A stretch of DNA of 64,000 nucleotides from the NCBI GenBank assembly GCA_008973525.1, contig WACJ01000181.1:372001-436000 (forward strand), given 5' to 3'. Both the position numbers and the translations under genes were made by a program. Below, piece after piece: positions 12,141 to 24,252 of this stretch (the stretch's first letter is position 1; each line of letters starts with the position of its first letter). Origin of the DNA: Stenopsyche tienmushanensis (Eukaryota > Arthropoda > Insecta > Trichoptera > Stenopsychidae). The notes beneath the pieces are model-generated. The model made no database searches, had not been told where the DNA came from, and worked only from the letters and a program-made list of their open reading frames with translations.

Positions 12141-13194
12141 AAGTGAGTAAAACAGGTGCGTCTTTGGCACAATACGATTGCAACATGTACGTTTACTGCC
12201 AAGCGTACACGAACAGCTATTTCTAGCGACATACAAGCTGGCATGGACGATCTTCGTTTCGAACACAAGGACAATATGTTAAATTTTCAATTGAATTGCA
12301 GAACACGTAATTGAGGAGAAAAAAATGTTTTTATTAGTACTTAATTTGTGGAAACCGAAAGATTCACGGGATGAAACCGGGCGATCATTCCAAGCATTAA
12401 AGCTCCATCGTTTGATACCTTTAAAGTTTAACGCAACAAATACTGCTAATAATTCAGTACGAATAAGGTTTTTTGTTACGAAAGCACAAGTCTTACCGTC
12501 AGTGAACATTAATAATACGTTTACAACATCAGTTCTGCAGAAAAACCTTGAAAAATGACGAATCTGCATGCAAAAGTAAATTGATGGCATTCAAATGCAC
12601 AAAATACACCAAAATTATTATATGCGAAAAAAAGGTGTACAAATTTTAAACTGCATATTTGGCTCAGAAACAATTTTTTATGCAAGTTTTGGTCAGTTAG
12701 TCGATAATTTTTGTTTTCATAGTATTTTAGTTAAATATAATAATGGTGATAGCTTTATAAACATATAAAATTTAATATGTTTATTGAAAGCCACATTTAA
12801 TTATAACAATGTTAAAATAGGTCAAATGCAGACGAAGTCTGCCTCTGGACGGATAGGACTAATCGTTGACAATTCTGATGCCATCATATTGAAAGGCGGG
12901 ATTTTGGATATTTTTATATGGAAATTATGTTTATTTTTGAACACAAATCTATAGAAATATAATCGAAAGCGTTATTATGTATGTGTTTAGTATGATTTCG
13001 ACACGGATCGATTGAATCAACATCTTATATCTCGTGCGCGCTAATGGCGGTAGTGAGGGGATGTTATTATTTTGATCAATTGGTGGCGAATTCGCACAAC
13101 GTATAATAAACGACGTTGTATTGTGCGGTTATGAAATATATTACATCGATTCGCAACACAATCGACGAGTTTGAGTGGGAATAATTTCAAAATT

Positions 13195-13700
13195 AAAAAA
13201 TATCGATCGAGTCGCGCGGATGCGCCGCGCGCTCGCATGCATGGGGTAGCGTCACTTCGAAGGGCGAAAAATGGACGGGACGAGATGAGACGCGACGCGC
13301 AGGAGCGCTCCGTCCGAAGCTCAATCGAAACGAGGCGAGGAGACGAGAACATTCGATGAAGGCGGGAAAATTATACGGAGACGGCGGCGGCGCTGGTAAC
13401 CGGTATCGGCACCAGTACCGGCATCGAGTACAGACGCGCCATATCCGACCCTGCCGCGGGAAATCGCTCCGGAGCGCGCAGAAGGTCGACAAAATCACTC
13501 ATAGAATATCGAAATTTACCTGCTCGCTCGCAAAGTATCGGGAGTCACCCGTCGAGAAGCAAAGCGGCCGAGGCGGAGAGGAGGCGGCGACGAGCAGATC
13601 GGCGTGCCGGCGACAGTCTGACCAACCGAAGCAGAATAGCGACGCCGTCTCGCCGCCACCCCCCGGACCGGTCGAACGCCGACGCCGTCGTACAACGAAC
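13195..13700. promoter_or_regulatory. CpG-rich block between head-to-head RRM gene and RABL6; probable promoter / 5' exon
   Basis: About 500 bp with strikingly high GC and CpG content in an otherwise AT-rich window. It carries overlapping frames on both strands (for example 13356-13742 plus, 13499-13789 minus) as GC-rich DNA does; neither translates to a recognisable protein. On the minus strand GAGCAG|GTAAAT at about 13520 is a good splice donor, which could join a non-coding first exon here to the acceptor at 9591 of the RRM gene. That join is inference. Confidence 0.5.
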
Positions 13701-14582
13701 ATTTTTAATATCAATATACGCAAACAATCCGAATTTAAATAACAATTACTATCTCCCAAGCGATGACGTAAAAATATCCATTCAATCAATATTCTTAAAA
13801 AAAATAAAAATACAATAAAATATTTTTTTAATCATTCACAATGAATCATGCCAATGAACGCAATTTTTTAAATTTATTCCAAAACAATTAAAAATATAAT
13901 CTAAATTTAATAAAATTATACAAGCTTAAAAATATTCATTTGAGTGGATAAATAGCATTGAATTCATTGTAAAATATTTATAATTGATAGCTACAAATTT
14001 ATTTGAAACATGGCCGCTCAAATTCAATTGTTTCGGCTTACAGTGTATATGTCAGATGTCAAGCTGTGGTGTCGGATCGCACTGTGGAACAAACGGTTCG
14101 ATCGCTTTGTCGTACTTCGATGGAAGCTCTCTTTGACGCTGCTTCCCGTCGAGATCGATCTCAAAAGTGCGTGACGTCTTCGGACGATTTACTATTGAGA
14201 ATTGTTTTTTTAGCATATTCCAGCTGGTGTGTGTCGCCGTTCGATATTATTCGCGCTCATACGTCCGATCTTGGCGTTCGGTCGATTGAAATCGACTCGT
14301 TTCGACGCAGTTCATCGATTTGTTTATTTTTAAAGTCGGAAGGGTTCAAAGATCGGATCCTATTTATTTACCATATGATACGTTATATAGGTCAATTCAA
14401 TCGTAAAACTCAATGAGAAGCATACGAATTGTATTAATATTGCCATAACGCTGTTATTTAAACGGTATTTATTCGCGTGTGAAAGTGGAAAGTAAACAAA
14501 TTGGTTTATTCGGTTTGACATATTTTTAGGTGAGTCGAATAAAATAGAGCAGAATACAAGTCGAACACATTTCAGCTGAAAG

Positions 14583-17500
14583 ATGTTATCTGTACTGAGT
14601 CGGTTGACGAAGCCGGGAGATGGGAAAAAGCTCAATACCCCGACGCCCATGTCGTCTTCGTTGCAAAAGAAATTTTCAAGAGGCGTCGATTATAACAGTG
14701 AGCATTATTTCAATTTTTAAAGATTGCTAAATCTCTAATTATATCTTTTTAAATATTGCCTTACTGAGCTTTTATTGAAAATAGTTTTTGTTTACATGGA
14801 TTTGTATAAGAGTTATAAATTTTAATGATCATCGATTGAATTTTCAGTGAAAATATTAATAAAGGGCGATAGGAATGTGGGAAAATCTTGCCTTCTGCAA
14901 AGACTGCAAGGAGGTCCTTTCGTGGAAGAATATCTACCTACAGATCAGATTCAAGTTGCGCCCATCCATTGGAAGTATAAAGAATCCGAGCACATTGTCA
15001 AGGTGAGTAATCTTATTTCAAACGCCATGTTTGACTTTGTCTGTTTGATTTTTGATAACTGAGAATTATCATTCAAGGTCGAAGTATGGGAAGTCGTCGA
15101 TAAGGGACGCGCCAAGAAAAAAAGCTCAGTGGGACTGAAGTTTGATAATGCATCGATTCCTGCTGTCGATTCAATCGAGACACCTGCGCTAGATGCTACA
15201 TTTTTAGATGTCTATCAAAATGCCAATGGTGTAATTATGATGATGGACATTACAAAGGCTTGGTGAGTAAATGTTGGAAATTTACAATCTCTTTGAAAAA
15301 TAATGTATTATAAATTTGATTTTTTCTTCAGGACATTTGAATATATCAAAAGAGAAATTTCAACAGTGCCTGGTGAAATACCCATTATAATATTGGGAAA
15401 TCACTGTGATATGCATCACCATAGGGAGATAAATTCTTATCAAGTTGAAATGTTTATAGCTTCAACGAGGCAGACTAGGTATTTTTGTTTTGTGCTTTTT
15501 ATTCTAATATGACGTTTAAGTTAAAACTAAAAAAATATGTATTTTGACCAAGATCTGGACCTCTCCGATATGCCGAATCATCTATGAGAAATGGTTTTGG
15601 ATTGCGACTTCTTCACAAATTTTTCAATGTTCCGTTTCTTCAACTTCAAAGATGTACCCTCTTGAATCAGTTGTCGGTTAATAATCAAGAAATGAAAAAT
15701 GCTTTTCAGGAGTTGGACGAGTTCGAAGTAAAAATAGTTTTTTATCTGAGATAATTCAAAGAAACGTATATTATTTTATTTATAAATGTAATACTGTTTT
15801 GATTTTGTTTATTTAAGAAATCGGAGGTTGCTGATTATGAAGTCTTTTTAGAAAATTTGACATCCAAAAGAAAGCAAGAAAGTAGTAATTCATCTATTGT
15901 TCCTCGAATTGCTTCAGATAAATCTCCTTCTATAGTCTTGGGGGGAGGAAAACCAATCATTCCGCCGAATGTAAATCCTCTTGTAAGTTTCTCAGAATCA
16001 TAAATAGTTATTGAGTGTGTGACTAAGTTTCTGCCGTTTCACCATCAGATAGAAGTACTATAACCCAGCTTTAACCTATTCCGTATTAAGAATACACCTA
16101 GCGTGTTCATATGCAAACCCACTTTTCTCTCAGCTCCGCGCAGCATGTAACAAGCTTTTATATCAATAAATGCCCCTAAACACTTTTGATATTGTTAGTT
16201 TTTTGCATTAGCACATGATATTTGTTAATTTAATAATATATTTTTGTGTATGTCGTACTCTCTCAAATAGGGATTCTCAAGTATGGGCTCAGCCCGACTG
16301 GATTGGAATAATCTAAATCTTCTTCAGTTTCAATGTTTTCTGTTTGATTTTTTTTTATTACTTTTCTAAAAAAAAAAAAAATGGATTTATATTCACGAAA
16401 AACGCCGAGAACTTATTCACACACCCAATAGTTTCATATAAATATTTATAGTTATATAATCAACTGTATACAACATAGACCAAAGGTCATTAATTTATGT
16501 CTTGTTTGTTGTAATTCAAATATTTGTGAAATAAATGTAAATTAATTTATTGCAATGACAATAGTAAATATTTCGTATATTAGAATAATTTTTTTTTTTT
16601 GAACAGGCACATGCAAATTTAAGTTTAAAGGCAAGCAAGCCTTTCTTAGATTCTACTCAATCAACAAAATTAGAATCGCACACTAATCTCAGCGGGGAAA
16701 TAATGAATAACAATAATAAACCTGCAGCTATGCTTGAATCAAAGAGTTCTTCGAATCAAAAATCTGGGTAATCTAAATACTTATTTTTTTAATTTTACTT
16801 TAATATAATAATAGTAATATTAATTTAAATATTCAATTTATTTAGAAAAATGTCATCAGTGCCTCCTTCTACTGGTTATAAACCAAAAGATGACATTGAT
16901 GACTTTTGTGCCGGGGTTCTAGATCATAGCTTTTTAGATGATATATCGCCAACGTCTAGAAATCATGCAAGTAGTGGAGTAACAGTGCCAAATTATACTA
17001 ATCACAATAAGCAGAGTCTAGATAGTGACAGGTATATTTTAAAATTGAATTTAAAATAAGAATTTATTCCAAATTGTATTTATTTTATTAATATGTACTA
17101 TATTTACAGCGATGGTGAAACTGGAGCTAATCCACTAGTCATTGGTGTTCAAGATGATCTTGATTCAAGCGATGATAATGAAGACAAAAATATATCAAAA
17201 ATAAAAACATCCATAGCCAAATTAAATATAGATATAAACGATACTGCCAAATTTTCTCTTAATAATAATCCTGATAGTACAGCAATTATTTACGATAATT
17301 CTTCTTTAAGCGATTCAAAACCATCGTTCAGTTCGTACAATGATACGATTCCAAATAGAATCGCTCAAACATATTCGGAACCCGTCAATGAAAACTACAA
17401 GATCGATGGCGATTTTAGAAAGAATGTGTTCAGCAAAGTGAATAATTATCATTCATATTGTGGGAATAGAGTGAATATGGAAAATGATCAGTACGACAGT

Positions 17501-18532
17501 GGACCAGAGCTGTCTCAACCGGTTGGTTATGATTCTTCACCCACATGGCCTCTCGATGCGAGTGTACGTAGATCGCCCGAAGGAGGCGAAGGAGCTTCTC
17601 CAGATGCTGAAATTAAAAAGGAAAAAAAGGTTTGTCAATAGAATATTTAAATGAACAATATGCGATTTATGTATGGGAATTGTTAAATTTATTGTCTGTG
17701 CAATCTTAAGGGACGTTTATACCTTGTTGTACCTAAGTATCGATTTTTTTGCGAAAATTATTAAATATAGAATTTTGATATTTATGTATGTTAACTAGGC
17801 GATCTCTATTGAACATAAAACTATTTTTAAAACTTTTACAAAGTATGGCAGTGGCAGTAGGGGGAGCCATATATATTGGTGGGCGAGTGATGACATTCTT
17901 CACCATGGAAGTCCTAAGTCATGGACAGGTGTCGTGATGTAGTTTTGAGAAAAACGCGTTTAAAATTGAACTGAAGTTTATGTTCGAATAAAATGAAAAG
18001 TTCAATAGATACACCTAATCTGCTATGCCAGAAGCATAGAGTATACAATCCATTTCTTCAAAAAAGTCTTCTTCAGCTGATCTCTTCAAGTCTTTGAGCT
18101 AATCTTACCTCTTTTGATGCTGCTGAATGTGTTAATAATGTTTAATAATAGTTTTATAAAAAAATAACTCGCAAAGATATTTCCATCACTGTGTTGGGAT
18201 ACAAACTCAAATCTCAAAATGTACAAATACTTTTGAGCTTCCCCTAATGCAATTTTAAATTATAAAATGAAATAGTAATACTCAAAAACAATTCTATGTT
18301 TAAAATTTTTTTTTTTCAGCGCAAAGAAGAAAAGAAGCATAAGAAATCAAAAAAATCATCAAAAGATAAAGAAAAAAGCTATAAAGACCGCGATTTAGAC
18401 AAGGGCAAAGATAAAGAAAAAAAACACAAGGAGAAGAGGCATAAAAAAAAGGATTCTAACGAAGGCTTAGAAGATTTCTTGGACGGTCTGTCCAACAGTA
18501 GTACAACTAAAGAGACATACGAGGTTATTTAA
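14583..18532 (+). CDS. RABL6: Rab-like protein 6 (RABL6/PARF), 673 aa
   Basis: Ten exons: 14583-14697, 14848-15002, 15078-15262, 15332-15478, 15553-15727, 15818-15982, 16607-16767, 16846-17031, 17110-17629, 18320-18532. All have GT-AG borders and phases match to 674 codons. The GTPase-like domain has the P-loop GDRNVGKS (residues 45-52), PFVEEYLPT, VEVWEVVDKG, LDATFLDVYQNANGV, MMDITKAWTF and GNHCDM (174-179) in place of the usual NKxD, as in vertebrate RABL6. Next comes RYAESSMRNGFGL with LHKFFNVPFLQLQR, then an acidic disordered region with LDHSFLDDISP and GANPLVIGVQDD, both conserved in RABL6. The last exon encodes a Lys-rich tail (about residues 604-660) and ends in TYEVI. It is close in length to human RABL6. 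RABL6 shuttles between nucleus and cytoplasm and affects proliferation (literature). An AATAAA lies near 18652. Confidence 0.95.
16080..16200. repeat. Dispersed repeat in RABL6 intron 6
   Basis: CCCACTTTTCTCTCAG.(T/A)CC.CGCAGC.TG, then TATATCAATAAATG..CCTAA(A)CAC and a GATA tract, recurs in the same order at 51845-51960. No coding capacity and no ends could be defined. Confidence 0.55.
18160..18247. mobile_element. 3' end fragment of mariner family M1 in RABL6 intron 9
   Basis: GATATTTCCATCACTGTGTT, then ATACAAACTC, ATCTCAAAATGTACAAATAC and GAGCTTCCCCTAA, parallels 60545-60630 (GATGTTTCCGTTGCTGTGTT ... TCGGGTCCTCCTAA), the terminal region of the mariner family described at 32700-33029. It sits about 75 nt before the last RABL6 exon. 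Confidence 0.6.
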
Positions 18533-20120
18533 TACAGGATTTAATGATACTTCTTTGTTTTACTTTAAACTTATAATTCTGATGATTTAGTACTTACTCT
18601 CATTTTTAAAATTACAAATACTACTACATATATTACTTAGTCATACAACTAAATAAAAATATTTTTTGAACGGAAATTGTATTATATTTTAAATTTAATA
18701 TTAACTCCTTAATATTCAGTCAATATATTTATCTACATATCAATATAAATGAAAGAAATTTCATTTACGCTAATGTTCAAAAATACGAGATAAAACAATT
18801 AGAAAATCGCATTTGAAATAGTTATTTTTGATTTCGTCATCATTTGTCTCATTTAGTCGCTAGAAAATAAAGGGTAAACATTTAAAGCTCAATATTTTGA
18901 GATTAAATTTTTTTCACTCAATGTGTTCGATAACTGATACTCTTTTAGAACATTTTGATTTTTTACTTATATATATCGAGAAATATAGAAATAATGCCGC
19001 ATATAATTATTTTTCTTTTTATATTGAATTTGCATGCTAATTTTGTTTGAGGGTGTTATTTTTTTAACACAACTCGATGCGTTCTTGGAATGTAATTTCG
19101 GATTTTTTTTATATTTGGTCCATTTCGTTGTTAAATATCTCTTATATTATGCTTTATAAATCGATTACTATCTACGTTAATAGAAAATAGCTAATGCATT
19201 CAAAACATGCAAATTGAATAAATAATAAAAATACAAAACATTGAAATTGTCGAATATTGCAACTTAATTTTTTTATTTTACAATTAAAAATTATATGATA
19301 GCAATCATTTGCATCCCTTGCACTTCAGACCTTTTTTGTTTCACCAACCCCATGCCAAAATATGATCCACAATCGAAAGATCTGATTCATTTTCAGCATC
19401 ACTGCTCAAAATTCTTCAAATTCTATGTCTTCTCATAAAAACGTCACCGGAGGATGAATCAAAATATGTTTTGGTAATAGTTGATGGTCTTGGATCAAAT
19501 GCATATTCTCTCCTTTTGGAAATCGTTGGCACTGAAGCAATATTATTTTTATCTTCCGTTGCGTTTCAGCTTCCGTTTTTATTCCGACTCGCACAAAATT
19601 AACACCGTATTCTTCACAAATTCACAATCAAGTTATATAAAACCAAAATTACACATTATCCAAACAAAAGCTCCAAAAATAAGAGGTATCAGTAGGAGAG
19701 AGGTACTAGACGTTAGAGTGGAAAGGGTTAATAATACCAAGAATGCCTACTTTAGGATCATTTTGAAGCTTACTTAATATTTTAATTGATTCCAATAGTG
19801 ATTTTTATGATATTGGTTACCGCATTATCAATACCAAGATTCCACTTTTATTTGTTAATAAAGAATGAAATCATTTATGCTTTGGATATTGCATGATTTA
19901 ATTATTCAGGACTTACGAACGGACAGACATAGTTATTATTCAGGTATATGATAAAACTACTCTTTAAAAAAGAGGAGCAGTTTCAGATGTGTCTGCCAAA
20001 ATATAGTATTAGTCATATGCACATTATTAGTTAGGATTGTCGATCACATTCTTTAAAACTGCAATTTTATGCTTACAATTAACTGAAATAATCCTATTTA
20101 TTTACGTGTGAACCGTTTCG
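18533..20120. other. Intergenic, AT-rich, no gene seen
   Basis: Follows the RABL6 stop codon; contains its likely poly(A) signal near 18652. A 98-codon plus-strand frame at 19481-19777 has no recognisable family, no splice context and AT-rich composition like its surroundings, so it is not called. Confidence 0.5.
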
Positions 20121-20124
20121 TCTT

Positions 20125-20425
20125 ATAAAGGCATTCTTTGCGGCATATCCGTCATGACTGACGATCGTGACCCCGATTTATGTCAATCGTAGTGCTGATG
20201 ATGACCTTCCAATATCCTCTGTGACCTGCAGTGCAAAGGCTCGTGGCACTCCTGATCTGGTCGAACCAGCCGACCTACGTCTTAAGCATGTGTTTGAGTC
20301 TTGTTTCTATTTTTAACTCATCCAGGATAGATGAGTTGGAGCGTCTCAGCATACGTCACCAGCAGTATATTATGAATGCGTCTATACATCTCTCGTTTTT
20401 CGACTCCATAAAGGCATTCTTCGTT
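20125..20425 (-). mobile_element. LINE reverse-transcriptase C-terminal relic
   Basis: The minus strand reads, with frame breaks, RREMYRRIHNILLVTYAE, then RSNSSILDELKIETRLKHML, then WFDQIRSA, HRGYW and GHDRQS. These are the usual tail motifs of an insect non-LTR element ORF2 (linker after the reverse transcriptase and a terminal tail). The same tail occurs on the plus strand at 23258-23700. Degenerate, no target-site duplication found. Confidence 0.65.
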
Positions 20426-21934
20426 TGATTGCCAGTTCGATAAAGGCATTATCGAATTGTTTATTATTAATTTTTCGCAAATAGTGAGTGAAAACAGTAT
20501 TATATTTTGCATTCCAAATTTTCAAAAATTAAAACATCGCTCATTGCATTTATAATGTAATTTTTACGCCAATCCAGACAATCTGTGCTATATAATAAGT
20601 TATGTAACCGCTGTAATATGTAAAAAATTGTAGACGGTAATTCATTTAAGGCTATATTTTAAATAACACATGTGCATTGTTAAAATTTTAATTGCCAATA
20701 TAAATTGCCGATTCAATTTCATACAAGTTCAGCTTTAATATTAAATTCAAATTATTGCATTGTAAAATAATTTAGATTAAACATGTATTATAAAATTGTT
20801 ATAAAGTAAATATAACAAAATCATAAAAAATTATATGCATTAATGTTTGTTAAATTATATATATATATATATATATAGTTGATAAATATATCCTATAATG
20901 CTATGAAGTGTTTTCCTAGATAAATTATATAAAGTTTTGAATTTATACGCTGTTGAGAGGCTGCCGTCTTGAAAGGTGATATGAACGCATTTGCGTCGTT
21001 AAATAATTTTATAAAATGTTGAAGATCTTGAACATTTCGTGAATTCAATTTAGAATACAACGAACATGTGTTAAGATCCAAGCCTAAAATTAATTTATGA
21101 GCTATTGTAATTCAGTAAGTTGTGTAAAATTGCATTTTGTAAAAACATTTTCAGAGATTATTCTGCATTTACTAGTATATTTCTATATCATTGTAATTTT
21201 GTAACGTTTCAATAGTCGAAATAAAAATATTTATAGTGTTTTGAAAGACTTTCTTGCGAGGTATTATAATAGTATAAAAATGAACTTCCATCAAATGGAT
21301 ATTAGGTACATAATGTATTTCTTTGTCTACGTGTGAAATTATTCACGATTGAAAAACATACAATATACGGATAAAATCTCTCAAATAAAAAAATTATGTA
21401 TTTGATGTTAAATGTCCATCATGAAATTCTTTCTTTGGATGAATGTTAACACTGTGATATGTACAAAATGCCACAAAAAATATGGTATTTTCTTTGTCAA
21501 TTTATGCTTCCATAATTTTATTTAGATGCTCATTCTTATTCTAATATATTACTAAGTCTTATACATTGTGATTGATCTTTATCAAATTATACATTTTTAT
21601 TTTATAACTATTGTGTATTATTTTTTATATATGTAATCTAGTTTATTTCGAATGCCTAAACTTTTAAAAATATAATCTTTGATGCTGAGTGCTCTTAACT
21701 ATATTTAAGGAGCTCATAATCTTTGTAATAATTTATGACTGCTATAAAAAATAAATAACTAAAATGTTTTTTGTTTAATTATGTAAACTCCCTGTTACAG
21801 CAGTAGTCCCAAAAGTACACAATCTAACAAAGAAAACACAAAAAAATCTCAACAGAGTCTCCTTTCAGCTCGATACACTTCAGATTGTCTTAGATGAAAA
21901 AACACTTTATATTTTGATAGTAATATTTTCAGTA
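20426..21934. other. Intergenic, no gene seen; AT microsatellite
   Basis: AT-rich; an (AT)n run of about 22 nt lies near 20857-20878. No supported coding sequence. Confidence 0.5.
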
Positions 21935-22290
21935 ATATTTCATGTATCCATCGTATTCGCCAGATCTGGGTCCCAGCAACTACTAAGTGTTGGCAGACTT
22001 AAAAACAATACTCTAGGGCAGCGGTTCTTAAGCCGGGGTTCATAAAGCCTAATTAAAAGGTCTATTTTAACCAATATTTGACCAAAACAATGTAAGATGT
22101 TTGGATGAGATAAAGTGTTGGGATGGGATTCGTTAAAAAAATTTTGCTCAAGAGGAGGTCCACAGACTACACAAGTTTAAGAACCGCTGCTCTGGCGAAG
22201 GAGATTTTACGTGATGCAGAAAAAGCCTAACACAATTTTCAGATTATTTACGGAAGACTATTTTGACGATTATGGCGAAGATTTACATAT
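21935..22290 (+). mobile_element. mariner transposase C-terminal relic, split by a hAT MITE
   Basis: Left of 22010 the plus strand reads Y..YSPDLGPSNY*VLADLKT, matching the mariner YSPDLAPSDY motif that ends the catalytic triad. Right of 22197 it resumes with RRRFYVMQKK and TEDYFDDYGEDLHI. The two pieces are one relic interrupted by the element at 22019-22189. Confidence 0.65.
22019..22189. mobile_element. hAT-type MITE (171 bp)
   Basis: Ends are CAGCGGTTCTTAA and, reverse-complemented, CAGCGGTTCTTAAAC, nearly identical inverted termini of hAT (Charlie-like) type. Flanks are CTCTAGGG (22011-22018) and CTCTGGCG (22190-22197), an 8-bp target duplication with 6 of 8 bases still matching, as expected for hAT. 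It interrupts an older mariner relic. Confidence 0.82.
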
Positions 22291-23257
22291 CAGCATGCTA
22301 TGTTGTTTAAAAATAAAATGTAGCATTTTTATAATTATATATATTTACAATATAATACAAATAAATATACTAAAATGGATGTACAAAATTTTTATAAAAT
22401 CAAGCTATCGAAATAAAATATAAAAAATGCACCTCGCATTACTGTAATTTGCATAAATATGTACAATAATTATAATAATCTGCCTGGAAAGAATTTCACC
22501 TTGTATTCAAAATACGAGATAATCTAACCCAGAGGGCGACAAACTTTTTATAGAAAGGGTCAAATCGTAAACATTTTTTCGCTGACCTAAACAGATTTTT
22601 TAATGTAAGTGTATAATTAAATTAAAAATATTTAGTATTGAGATTAATATGTATTAAATACTAGGCTAACTTGTCCAATCAGATCCTTTTTGTTTAATAT
22701 AAATTACTTAAAATCATTTGAAGATAAACAATTCAATATCTTAAAAATATATTGGCACTCGTTTAGTTATAATTATAACACATCTTAGTCCTCCTGGATA
22801 TGGCACTAGGAATTACAGTTGGAATGACTACGGTTTAATATTTCAAATATAGCATCAATCGATAAAAATATAACTAAATGACCTATTCACTTAATATTAG
22901 TAATAATAAATAATATTTCATAAGTTAATAATAATAATGTACTATCTCTTACTAATCCATTATATGATCATAAACATCAATGATTAATTAATGACAAATA
23001 AGTAATCCGCACTAAGAAAAATAAGTTATATAATACAATGAATTTACTAACAGTGTTAAAACTGTTAGAATATTATTATTTCTAATTAATAGGAATGTTA
23101 TATAATATTTTTTCACATTTATAGCTTATATATCATACATTCATTGTGTAATGTTTACACACATTTGTGATGTTATTAAAACATTTATTATATTTTATTT
23201 TATCTAAAGAGGATGTAATTTATTTTATGGATAAAAATGATAGCGTATAAAAACTAC
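22291..23257. other. Intergenic, no gene seen
   Basis: AT-rich sequence without recognisable coding or terminal-repeat structure. Confidence 0.45.
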
Positions 23258-23700
23258 TGGGGGGCAAAAGGTAATGGGAAACCACTGCACTATCTTCCCA
23301 AGAAAACCACAATGACTGTCAATCACATGCTTAAGACGTGTCTTACAATTCTTTGAACAGATTACTCGCAGAGAAGACGATTATCTCGAAAGGCTGATGG
23401 TAACCAGGCTTAATAGAAGGTTGCCGTGGAAGAGGAAAAGCTATCACTCGATGGTACAATCAGATCAGGAATGCCATCGGCCTTTCATAATTACAAGCAT
23501 TTCAACTGTGGGTCATAGAGGGTATTGAAGCACCGTCATCAGCAATATGATTGACACAAACTGGGGTTACGATCCTCAGTCGTAAGGGACATGACACAAA
23601 TGATGCATTTATAAAACGAAACATTGAAAGACAATCAATGCAGAGGTGACATCCCTCCTCTTTATCAGCCACCGTTGGTTTGGTCTGAAAAATCATAGTT
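23258..23700 (+). mobile_element. LINE reverse-transcriptase C-terminal relic
   Basis: Contains AATGGGAAACCACTGCACT and then, across frames, DYLERLMVT, RRLPWKR, YNQIRNAIG, HRGY and a tail encoding GYDPQS. The order and wording match the minus-strand relic at 20125-20425 (DQIRSA, HRGYW, GHDRQS). It is the decayed 3' end of one non-LTR family. Confidence 0.68.
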
Positions 23701-23814
23701 TCTGTATTTTGGTACCGTAAAGGGATTTTTCTAATTGAATTTTTACCACAGGGGAAACTATAAATACTGCGAAATACAAATAAAAACTAAAGAGGATGAT
23801 GCAAAGCAAGGGGA

Positions 23815-24125
23815 ATGTTAATAAAGAGAGTGTGCTGGTGCGTGATAATGCACATTTTCAGACAGCCAACATCACAACTCTTCAGGATTCATTTGGTCTG
23901 ATCTGTGATCTGTCACTCACAGCCCTGATCTGGTACTTTCAGATTTTCATCTTTACACTTCTCTGAAGTTGTTTATGGGTGGAAAAAAGTTTTCTACTGA
24001 CGATGAGGTCCAAAGTGTCATGAGCAACATGCAAACAATGAGCCGAAACATCGGCAGGAGACTTTTTTGCCAAAGGTATAAGAGAGCTTATCCCTCGGCT
24101 CATAAAGTGCATTGAGATTCGAATC
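23815..24125 (+). mobile_element. mariner transposase C-terminal relic
   Basis: The plus strand reads VLVRDNAHFQTANITTLQDSF, then, in other frames, SDFHLYTSLKLFMGGKKFST and FFAKGIRELIPRLIKCIEI. These follow the mariner order HDNARPHTA, SPDLAPSDFHLF.SLK, GG.RF, FF..GI.KL..RW.KCI. It lies just beyond the stop codon of the zinc-finger gene, so it may fall in that gene's 3' region. Confidence 0.75.
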
Positions 24126-24252
24126 CTATAATTGTTTTTCAATTAAAACTGCATATTGTAATTATAATATAATATGATATTTCATCAAGCATTAATATTA
24201 ATTAATCCTCTTTATCATTGATGGGGATAAAATTTAATACGTAAAGTTTCAA

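Noticed and set aside
13356..13742. 128-codon plus frame and overlapping minus frames in the CpG-rich block
   Set aside because: Open only because the DNA is GC-rich; Arg/Pro/Ser-rich on both strands, no domain, no splice-consistent continuation of the plus frame.
14003..14416. 137-codon plus frame upstream of RABL6
   Set aside because: No recognisable family and it lies where the RABL6 promoter or 5' UTR is expected. The RABL6 start is fixed by the conserved N-terminus at 14583.
14530..14575. Possible 46-nt intron in the RABL6 5' UTR (GTGAGT ... TTTCAG)
   Set aside because: Unusually short for an insect intron, so not built into the model, although the borders are good.
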